The notes beneath the pieces are model-generated. The model was not told the origin of the DNA, made no database searches, and saw only the letters and a program-made list of their open reading frames with translations. Shown here piece after piece: positions 5,787 to 11,859 of a stretch of DNA of 14,596 bases. The position numbers were made by a program, and so were the translations under genes. Every line of letters begins with the position of its first letter. Position 1 is the stretch's first letter. Source of the stretch: an uncultured Clostridia bacterium (lineage in GTDB: Bacteria > Bacillota > Clostridia > RGIG6154); the NCBI GenBank assembly GCA_934457515.1, contig CAKSHV010000005.1, positions 1 through 14,596 on the forward strand. Reading direction: 5' to 3'.

Positions 5787-7001
5787 TCAGCAACACAAAT
5801 GTATTTTGCTGCAGCCTGTTTTACTCTGTTTGATCGCCTTCTTCATACAGCGGATACCCAAAAGCAAAAGAAGCGGAAACAAAACACCAAACAGCAGCCC
5901 CGCCCGCAAATTGTCGCCAAACGCGCTGGAGATAAAGCCGCCCACCGTCGGCCCGGCGGTGCACCCTAAATCCCCCGCCAGAGCCAGCAGCGCAAACATC
6001 GCCGTGCCGCTGCCCGGGCAGTGCTTTGCCGCCAAAGAATAGGTGCCCGGCCACATAATGCCGACCGAAAGCCCGCAAAGCGAACACCCAAGCAGCGCAA
6101 AAAACGGATTTTGAACAAACGCCACCAAAAGATAGCTTACAATGCACAAAACCGCACTGACCGACATAAAGGCAGTCAGCGAAATCGATTCGCTTTTCTT
6201 TGCGTAAAACACGCGGGCAGAGCCCATGAACACTGCAAACAAACACGGGCCCATCAGGTCGCCGAGGGTTTTCGAAACGCCGAGCCCCTCCTCTACAAAC
6301 GCCGATGCCCACTGGCTCATTAAAAGCTCGCTTGCGCCCGCGCACACCATAAGCAGCGCGAAAACCCAAAAGATTTTTGCGAAAAACAGCGTTTGAAACG
6401 CGCCCTTATCGCTATGCCCGTTTTCGGGCTGCACAATGGGAACGAACAAAAACATCACCGCGTTAAACAGCGGGATAAGCGCCCATATGTATGCCATAAA
6501 ACGGTAATTTTCCGCGCCGAACAGCGCAAAATACAAGGTGGAAAGCAACACAACCCCCACCTGTCCCCAACAGTAAAACGAATGCAGCAGGCTCATCGCC
6601 GCCTCTTTTCGCTCGCACGGACAAAATTCTACAATGGGGCTTACAACCACTTCAATCAGTCCGCCGCCGACCGCATAAATAACGGTGGATATGGTAAGCG
6701 CCGCCATGGCGTTTTTCATGATAAAGGGCAGCGTTCCCAAGAGAATCAGCCCAACTGCAGAGAAAATGTGCGCCCCAACCACCATTTTCCGATAGCCGAT
6801 TTTATCGCCGAAATGCGCGGCAATCAGGTCAATTACAAGCTGCAGACCAAAGTTTGCGGTAATCAGCAGCGCAATTTTATCAAGCGGAATTCCGAACCCC
6901 CGCTGAAAGGTTACAAACAGCAGGGGCGCAAAATTATTTACAACTGCCTGTACAATATATCCGATATAGCAAGCAACAATCGTTTTATTATAAGCATTCA
7001 T
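5787..7001 (-). CDS. Major facilitator superfamily transporter
   Basis: This 404-residue protein has about twelve transmembrane segments in two halves and MFS character: a loop-2/3 motif of the GDKIGYRKMV type after the second helix, and the same broad sequence style as the FucP/TsgA-like sugar or drug permeases. A charged central loop (QPENGHSDKGA) divides the halves. The substrate cannot be inferred. The ATG at 7001 is preferred because GGAG (7012-7015) stands 10 nt upstream and the first helix follows directly; the longer frame to 7043 runs back through a hairpin and adds a basic extension with no homology. The C-terminus is odd, with three Cys in the last eight residues (CSKIHLCC). The gene lies just beyond the terminator of the acylation operon and probably has separate or read-through expression; I found no clear promoter. 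Confidence 0.9.
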   Translation of the reverse strand: MNAYNKTIVACYIGYIVQAVVNNFAPLLFVTFQRGFGIPLDKIALLITANFGLQLVIDLIAAHFGDKIGYRKMVVGAHIFSAVGLILLGTLPFIMKNAMAALTISTVIYAVGGGLIEVVVSPIVEFCPCERKEAAMSLLHSFYCWGQVGVVLLSTLYFALFGAENYRFMAYIWALIPLFNAVMFLFVPIVQPENGHSDKGAFQTLFFAKIFWVFALLMVCAGASELLMSQWASAFVEEGLGVSKTLGDLMGPCLFAVFMGSARVFYAKKSESISLTAFMSVSAVLCIVSYLLVAFVQNPFFALLGCSLCGLSVGIMWPGTYSLAAKHCPGSGTAMFALLALAGDLGCTAGPTVGGFISSAFGDNLRAGLLFGVLFPLLLLLGIRCMKKAIKQSKTGCSKIHLCC

Positions 7002-7029
7002 TTCTTTCACACTCCGTTTTATTCTGCAC

Positions 7030-7062
7030 GCGAAACGGCGCAAGCATTATGCGCCGTTTCGC
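7030..7062 (-). promoter_or_regulatory. 12-bp perfect hairpin in the MFS leader
   Basis: GCGAAACGGCGC and GCGCCGTTTCGC form a perfect 12-bp inverted repeat with a 9-nt loop. It starts right after the T-tract of the upstream terminator and ends 14 nt before the SD of the MFS gene. It could be an operator, an mRNA-stabilising stem or a second-stage attenuator. It is not a terminator for the minus strand because the sequence after it has no T-run. Confidence 0.6.
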
Positions 7063-7097
7063 AAAAAAGCGGTTTTCGGCGTTTTACCGAAAACCGC
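7063..7097 (-). terminator. Strong rho-independent terminator of the acylation operon
   Basis: An 11-bp perfect stem (GCGGTTTTCGG, 7-nt loop, CCGAAAACCGC) is followed on the minus strand by TTTTTT, 12 nt past the stop of the last DHHW gene. Confidence 0.9.
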
Positions 7098-7109
7098 ACA
7101 AAACTGATT

Positions 7110-8309
7110 TTATTTTACTTCGTTCAGCTTGCCGACAAAATCGGAAAAAGTGGTGGTGAACACATAGTTTATAAATAAGCAGTCATCCACGTTGTATTCC
7201 GAAATCAAGTCGGTCACCTTGCCGTAATAATTTCTCGGGTCAATCACCAAAATCGTTTCGTAGTCCTCTGTCAGCAGCGGCAAAAGCGCGTTTGCATAAG
7301 AGTCCTTAATCACAAGCAGGGTTTTGCCGTTTGTGTTTTTGGTGTGCATTTTAGCAAACTGATGATCACCGCCCATAAACAGGCTGTATTTCGGCTTTTC
7401 GGAAAGCAGCGGAACGGTGTACATTTTCGTTTCGTAGTCAACAAATTTGCCGTCCTCGAAGGCGCGCGCCTCTACTTTCACATTTTCGCCTTTTTCAAAC
7501 CACTCAATGGAATCGGCATGGCTTGCCAGGCTCACGTCGTTCGCCTGATTGTATAAATACCCCAAAAATCCGTCCCGCGAATGTTCCTTATAGTCCGAAA
7601 GGTTCGGCGTTTTGGAAAAGGCGGTTTTGCAAAAGGCGGAATAGCCCAAAAATGCGCCGCGCTGCGTCCAGTGGTGGTCGGTTCTGAAATAAATATACTC
7701 GTCCCTGCCGGCTTTTAACGCGCTGTAGGCGTCAATCGTTGTAATTCGGTCATTCAAATTTTTATAAATGGTATCTATCGTGTCTTTTTCGCTGTCCGCA
7801 ACCGTCTGTTTTTCATAAAACTCAATCTGGGTCGGCACCAGCATGCTGAACATGCGGACCGATTCGGGGAGGGTTTCGGCATAACCGTTGAGCGATTGGA
7901 TATACGCATCCCGCGCCGCATCGTCTTTCTTATAAACCTCCATCACACGGTCGGACAAAATCAAAAGCTGATTTTCGCCCTGCACGCCCGTGCCCAAATC
8001 TTTGTTTGCCGAAACGATTTTTCCGCTTTCGGTTTTAATGCCTTTTAAAGCATCGATTTTAGCCGAAATGTCCATAAAAAACGAGCGGTAACCCACGTTG
8101 TCTGCCAAATAATCCTCAAAATCTTTGGAAAAAGTGCCCGAAAACACCGTTTCGGCGTTAAATGCCGGCATTTGCTTTAGTTCGCGGTTTTCGCGTTCCG
8201 CCGCCGACATATCTTTCGGCGCAAGCACGCCGATATAGAAAAACAAAGCGAGCATGCCGCAAAACAAAATAACGGTTATTAAGTTTGCCCGATTCATATC
8301 TTTTTTCAT
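7110..8309 (-). CDS. DHHW / AlgX-AlgJ-like membrane-anchored O-acyltransferase component
   Basis: This 399-residue protein has an N-terminal membrane anchor (about 10-30), then the ENRELKQMPAF block (40-50) common to AlgJ/AlgX/DHHW proteins, and an extracellular SGNH-hydrolase-like domain. The name-giving motif is D211-H212-H213-W214 in RTDHHWTQRGA. By analogy with AlgX and AlgJ, Asp211 and His213 would be catalytic, and Ser337 in VIKDSYANA would be the nucleophile. Such proteins transfer acetyl groups to a polysaccharide outside the membrane, receiving them through an MBOAT partner. The MBOAT gene lies 56 nt upstream in the same operon. Start: GGAG (8317-8320) 7 nt before the ATG. It is a paralogue of the gene at 9838-11613, sharing a 31-nt identical stretch over the DHHW motif, but lacks that protein's N-terminal beta domains. 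The glycan acceptor is unknown. Confidence 0.88.
   Translation of the reverse strand: MKKDMNRANLITVILFCGMLALFFYIGVLAPKDMSAAERENRELKQMPAFNAETVFSGTFSKDFEDYLADNVGYRSFFMDISAKIDALKGIKTESGKIVSANKDLGTGVQGENQLLILSDRVMEVYKKDDAARDAYIQSLNGYAETLPESVRMFSMLVPTQIEFYEKQTVADSEKDTIDTIYKNLNDRITTIDAYSALKAGRDEYIYFRTDHHWTQRGAFLGYSAFCKTAFSKTPNLSDYKEHSRDGFLGYLYNQANDVSLASHADSIEWFEKGENVKVEARAFEDGKFVDYETKMYTVPLLSEKPKYSLFMGGDHQFAKMHTKNTNGKTLLVIKDSYANALLPLLTEDYETILVIDPRNYYGKVTDLISEYNVDDCLFINYVFTTTFSDFVGKLNEVK
7652..7682. repeat. 31-nt exact direct repeat over the DHHW codons (copy 1; copy 2 at 10404-10434)
   Basis: The two DHHW genes share 31 identical nucleotides across the codons for TDHHWTQRGA. Both genes are in the same orientation. 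This reflects paralogy with strong codon conservation or recent exchange. Confidence 0.8.
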
Positions 8310-8316
8310 CTTAAAT

Positions 8317-8342
8317 CTCCGTTCCGCCGCGCATAACGCGGC
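8317..8342 (-). promoter_or_regulatory. Intercistronic hairpin fused to SD (copy 1)
   Basis: A GCCGCG / CGCGGC stem (5-nt loop, 8326-8342) runs into the 14-nt stretch GCGGCGGAACGGAG, which ends in the SD of the DHHW gene. The same 14 nt occur before the MBOAT gene. A competing hairpin GCGG/CCGC at 8338-8352 is possible. Confidence 0.5.
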
Positions 8343-8365
8343 AAAATTCCGCTATCCGTCCGCCC

Positions 8366-9760
8366 TTAAAATCTGAAATACAGGAACGGATTATAGGTCT
8401 GTCCCACAAGCAGTACAAATGAAACAAACATAATGGCAGCCACCCAAACAGGCGCAAGGGTGCGGTACACCGCGGGCGCTTTCTCGCGCGTTTTGTCCGT
8501 TATAATTTTAAACGCGGGCGTTGCGCAGAAAATAAGCAGTACGAGCAGGAAAACCGAGCCCATAAATTCGCCGCTTACCTTTAAATCAAGCAGAGCATAC
8601 GACCGTCCGAGTGCAATTTTCAAAAATTGAATCAAACGCGAAAAATCGGTGAAATAGAACAGTGCCCAGCCGAACAAAACCACAATGCTGCTGTATATCG
8701 TGCCAAGCCATGCGGGCATTTTTAAAAGCGCGCCCTTAAAGCATTTCTTTTCAATAATCAGGAAAAATGCGTAATACAAGCCCCACAGAATGAAATTCCA
8801 GCTTGCGCCGTGCCAAAAACCGGTTAAGAACCAAACGACAATAATGTTTCGGATTTGGTGATGCCGATTGCCGCCGAGCGGGATGTACACATAATCGCGG
8901 AAGAACGTGCCAAGCGAAATGTGCCATCTGCGCCAAAACTCGGTTGCACTTTTGGAAATATAGGGGTAATTAAAGTTTTCAAGAAAGCGGAAGCCGAAGA
9001 ACCGGCCAAGGCCGATTGCCATATCCGAATAGCCTGAAAAATCATAGTAAATCTGAAAGGCATACATAATAAGTCCGAGCCACGCGCCGCCGGTTGACAG
9101 ATTTGCCAGGTCGCCGTCCAAAAAAGTGGTTACGATTTTGCCCGCGCTGTTTGCCAAAATAACTTTTTTAAACAACCCCTGGGCAAAGCGCATAACGCCC
9201 TCTTCAAAATCTTTGGGCGTAACGCGGCGGTTATCCATTTGGCTTTCAATGTCGATATAGCGCACAATCGGGCCCGCCACAAGCTGCGGGAACATGGAAA
9301 CGTATACCATGAATTTCAAAAGAGATTTTTGCACCTTCACGTTGCCGTTGTACATGTCGATGGAATAGGACATGGTCTGGAACGTGTAAAACGAAATGCC
9401 GAGCGGCAGAGCAAAGCCGCGGAACGGTATATTCGTGCCGAAAATCAGATTGATGTTTTCCACAAAAAAGCCGGAATATTTAAACACGCCGAGCAGTCCT
9501 AAGTTGATAATGAGCGAACAAAGGAGCGCGGCTTTTGCCTTCCATGTGCCCCGCGTTTTATCAATCACGCGGCCGACCGTGTAGTCCACCAGCGAACTGA
9601 AAATCAGCGCCAAAACATACACCGGTTCGCCCCAGGCGTAAAACAGGAGCGATGCGGCAACCAGCACAATATTTTTATAGGTCATGTTTTTGGAGGCATA
9701 GTACAAAAGCAAAACTGCCGGCAAGAATATGCACAAAAACAAAAGGCTTGAAAAAATCAT
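8366..9760 (-). CDS. AlgI-type MBOAT O-acyltransferase
   Basis: This 464-residue polytopic protein belongs to the membrane-bound O-acyltransferase family, subgroup AlgI/PatA/DltB-like. Signatures in order: FYAWGEPVY (40-48), ALPLGISFYTFQTMSYSID (117-135), FPQLVAGPIVRY (157-168), YYDFSGYSDMAIGLGR (238-253), the conserved ATEFWRRWHISLGTFFRDYVY block (His280), and GFWHGASWNF with the invariant His317, equivalent to the catalytic AlgI histidine. These proteins pass acyl groups (normally acetyl) from the cytoplasm to the outer face of the membrane. The family length is normal. Start: GGAG (9767-9770) 6 nt upstream. It is flanked in one operon by two DHHW proteins that probably complete the transfer to an extracellular glycan. 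DltB is less likely because no DltA/DltC gene is nearby. Confidence 0.95.
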   Translation of the reverse strand: MIFSSLLFLCIFLPAVLLLYYASKNMTYKNIVLVAASLLFYAWGEPVYVLALIFSSLVDYTVGRVIDKTRGTWKAKAALLCSLIINLGLLGVFKYSGFFVENINLIFGTNIPFRGFALPLGISFYTFQTMSYSIDMYNGNVKVQKSLLKFMVYVSMFPQLVAGPIVRYIDIESQMDNRRVTPKDFEEGVMRFAQGLFKKVILANSAGKIVTTFLDGDLANLSTGGAWLGLIMYAFQIYYDFSGYSDMAIGLGRFFGFRFLENFNYPYISKSATEFWRRWHISLGTFFRDYVYIPLGGNRHHQIRNIIVVWFLTGFWHGASWNFILWGLYYAFFLIIEKKCFKGALLKMPAWLGTIYSSIVVLFGWALFYFTDFSRLIQFLKIALGRSYALLDLKVSGEFMGSVFLLVLLIFCATPAFKIITDKTREKAPAVYRTLAPVWVAAIMFVSFVLLVGQTYNPFLYFRF

Positions 9761-9766
9761 GTTTTT

Positions 9767-9791
9767 CTCCGTTCCGCCGCAAAATGCGGCG
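9767..9791 (-). promoter_or_regulatory. Intercistronic hairpin fused to SD (copy 2)
   Basis: A 7-bp stem (CGCCGCA / TGCGGCG, 3-nt loop) ends in the same GCGGCGGAACGGAG that precedes the other DHHW gene, with its GGAG as the SD of the MBOAT gene. Placing a stem directly next to the SD could tune translation. Confidence 0.5.
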
Positions 9792-9804
9792 CGATTTTAG
9801 TTTG

Positions 9805-9831
9805 TTCCGCGCGGGAGACCGCGCAGCGGAA
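9805..9831 (-). other. GC-rich hairpin after the first DHHW stop
   Basis: TTCC-GCGCGG, loop GAGA, CCGCGC-(AGC)-GGAA forms a 10-bp stem with a 3-nt bulge, 6 nt beyond the stop codon. There is no T-tract, so full termination is unlikely. It may protect the upstream mRNA 3' end or cause partial termination or pausing within the operon. Confidence 0.45.
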
Positions 9832-9837
9832 ATTATC

Positions 9838-11613
9838 TTATTGAATTAAATTATAAATTGCCTGGCGCAGTCCCGAGGTCATGCCCACGGGATAGTTTAT
9901 GACAATCAAATCGTCAAACGGGTGCGCATTATAGAAAGAAACCAAGTTAAACTTCTCGGTTTTGCCCGCAAAACCGTTAAATTCGCGGGGGTCTAACACG
10001 TAAACCGTTTCATAATCGTTCATGGCAAAAGTTGCAAACGCGTTGCCGTAAGATTCTTTAATAATCAAAGCGCTTTTTCCGTTTTTGTTGCTTGTGGTAA
10101 AGCGGCTAATCGGCCGGTCGCCGCTGATAAAGGTCATGTAGGTGTTATAGCGCTTGTCAATGGCATAGACCTTTCCAAGGCTTTTTTTCATATTCATGTC
10201 CGAAAAAGCTTCGCCCGAAACCTCGGTTTGCGGCAGAAAGCGCTCTAACAAATCGGGGTTATTGCGGCAAACCGCCTCGCCCGGCGTGCCCTTCATAAAG
10301 CCCGCAAACGAGCCGACAAAACCCGAAACATGGGCGGTTTTCAGCTCTGACAAATCGGGCGTTTTATATCCGCGGTAGTCGTTTAAGGCACGGTATGCAT
10401 AGTATGCGCCGCGCTGCGTCCAGTGGTGGTCGGTCGAAAAATACAGCTTTTCGCCCGCATGCTCGCCCAGCGGCTTCACCGCGTTAATCGGCACAACTTT
10501 GTCGCTTAAATTCGCATATATCGTCTTAATGCCGTTTACAAGCTTGCTCGATTTATGCTTGGGCGCATAAAATTCGGCAGAGTTCGGCACAACAATCGAA
10601 TAGGTCGTCACGTTCGGCAGACTTTCCGCCAAAGCGTTTACAACGCCCGCATAGGATTTTGCGTCGTTTTGGTTAATGCCCAGAATTTCCATTGCCATGT
10701 TGCCAACGGTGCAGCAGCCCTTGTAAAATACAACGGGCGCGTTAATTCTAAAGTCGTCGGGCACAACGGTGTCTTGCAGCAAATCACGCTTGTAAAGCGG
10801 GCAATCTTCTAATTTGCCCTCCACGCTGACGTTCACATCGGTTAAGTTTTTCAGGCTGTTTTCACTGACATAGTACAGGTTATGAAACATAAACGCGTCT
10901 GCCGAAACCGAGCTGTCGCCGCCCGCCGCCTTTAAAGCCGCGCTGCCGTCTGCAATAACCTCTCTTACGCTGCTGCGGCAAACCTCCAGGCCGTTTTTAT
11001 CGGTGTCCCAGCCAAGTGAAAAGCCCATCGCCTCCAAAACCGCGTTGGCGGGGAAAAAGGCTTCGCCGTTATACTGCATAACGTTGTCCGGCATTTCAAA
11101 GCGGGTTGAATTTAAAAAGAAATAGTTGGAATGGGGCACAAAAATCAGTTTGTCCACATATTTATCCCTTATTCTGCCCTGAAAAATGAATTTTTTACCC
11201 ATCATTTTTTCAAAAAATTCGGCAGGCGCATAATATTTGCCGTCCCGCATTTTTATGGGCATGGAAAGCGCGTATTTCGCGCCGTTTTTCAAAACTGTGC
11301 GGCTTTCGTTTTTCACTTCATAAGTCGCGTCGCCGTCCGTTATCACATACGTGCCGCGCTCGCTGTTCCAGCCAAAGCCGAAGCCCACATGCTTTAAGCA
11401 CTCTTCAATCGGCGCATAGGAAACCTTGCAGTAGGTAAACGGTTTGTCGGAAACCGCATACTCTCTGCCGCCGAACGCAAAGGTGCCTTCCGATGCGTTT
11501 AACAGATAGCCGTCATACAAAATGGCATAGCCGATTGTTAAAGAAAGGCAAAAGAGCAGAACCGCCAAAAGCCCTATGATTATGCAGTTTTTCTGTGTCC
11601 GTCCGAGCTTCAT
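9838..11613 (-). CDS. DHHW / AlgX-like protein with copper-amine-oxidase-N-like stalk domains
   Basis: This 591-residue protein has a membrane anchor at about 11-32. Residues 40-220 resemble repeats of the copper-amine-oxidase N-terminal domain found on clostridial surface proteins: FGGREYAV, then YAPIEECLKHVGFGFGWN, TYVITDG, YYAPAEFFEKMMG, and AFFPANAVLEAMGFSLGWD. Residues 280-591 are the AlgX/AlgJ-like SGNH domain, with D395-H396-H397-W398 and candidate nucleophile Ser521 in IIKESYGNA. It probably works outside the membrane with the MBOAT downstream (77 nt) to acylate a surface glycan, the stalk placing the catalytic domain at the glycan or wall. The start at 11613 is chosen for GGGGGGAG (11619-11626) 5 nt upstream; the ATG at 11628 would put that G-run inside the frame and has no SD. 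It is the first gene after a consensus promoter. Confidence 0.87.
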   Translation of the reverse strand: MKLGRTQKNCIIIGLLAVLLFCLSLTIGYAILYDGYLLNASEGTFAFGGREYAVSDKPFTYCKVSYAPIEECLKHVGFGFGWNSERGTYVITDGDATYEVKNESRTVLKNGAKYALSMPIKMRDGKYYAPAEFFEKMMGKKFIFQGRIRDKYVDKLIFVPHSNYFFLNSTRFEMPDNVMQYNGEAFFPANAVLEAMGFSLGWDTDKNGLEVCRSSVREVIADGSAALKAAGGDSSVSADAFMFHNLYYVSENSLKNLTDVNVSVEGKLEDCPLYKRDLLQDTVVPDDFRINAPVVFYKGCCTVGNMAMEILGINQNDAKSYAGVVNALAESLPNVTTYSIVVPNSAEFYAPKHKSSKLVNGIKTIYANLSDKVVPINAVKPLGEHAGEKLYFSTDHHWTQRGAYYAYRALNDYRGYKTPDLSELKTAHVSGFVGSFAGFMKGTPGEAVCRNNPDLLERFLPQTEVSGEAFSDMNMKKSLGKVYAIDKRYNTYMTFISGDRPISRFTTSNKNGKSALIIKESYGNAFATFAMNDYETVYVLDPREFNGFAGKTEKFNLVSFYNAHPFDDLIVINYPVGMTSGLRQAIYNLIQ

Positions 11614-11667
11614 TTCCGCTCCCCCCATTTTAAAAATATTCGTACTTCTGCCGTTTATGCGTCGCGG

Positions 11668-11695
11668 GCTTGTTCTCTTTTTTAAGAAAACAAAC
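11668..11695 (-). other. Hairpin in the leader of the acylation operon
   Basis: The minus-strand RNA can form a 12-bp stem (GUUUGUUUUCUU with AAGAGAACAAGC, loop AAAA) that uses two G-U pairs. The plus-strand copy would have A-C mismatches, so the structure fits the sense transcript. It is followed by CCCGCG rather than a T-run and so is not a terminator. Role unknown. Confidence 0.4.
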
Positions 11696-11736
11696 GCTTT
11701 TCCGACCGTTTTCGCCCATATTTGCAGAGTATTTAA

Positions 11737-11765
11737 ATTATATCATTTTCGACATCTTTTGTCAA
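11737..11765 (-). promoter_or_regulatory. Consensus sigma-A promoter of the acylation operon
   Basis: On the minus strand TTGACA (11760-11765), a 17-bp spacer and TATAAT (11737-11742) match the consensus exactly. The predicted start near 11730 leaves a leader of about 115 nt before the ATG at 11613. Confidence 0.9.
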
Positions 11766-11811
11766 TTCATTCTAACCATTTCTTTACGATTTTTTTATGT
11801 GGATGGCAAAC

Positions 11812-11846
11812 AAAAAATCACTTCCGCGGCCGCGGAAGTGATTTTT
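11812..11846 (-). terminator. Palindromic terminator of the large surface-enzyme gene
   Basis: A perfect 34-bp palindrome (17-nt arms, AAAAATCACTTCCGCGG and its complement, 11813-11846) lies 13 nt after the stop of the large gene. The minus-strand transcript has a stem rich in G+C at the top and ends in T6. Because of its symmetry it could also stop transcription from the other side. Confidence 0.88.
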
Positions 11847-11859
11847 AAAAACAAGTCTT

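Noticed and set aside
7002..7043. N-terminal extension of the MFS gene to 7043
   Set aside because: The extension covers part of the leader hairpin, is basic and non-homologous, and the ATG at 7001 has GGAG upstream.
11614..11628. ATG at 11628 as start of the stalked DHHW gene
   Set aside because: No SD lies upstream, and the G-run inside this extension serves as SD for the ATG at 11613.
11630..11719. 29-codon ORF in the acylation-operon leader
   Set aside because: No SD, and it is crossed by a stem; coding is not supported, though a leaderless-like short ORF cannot be excluded.
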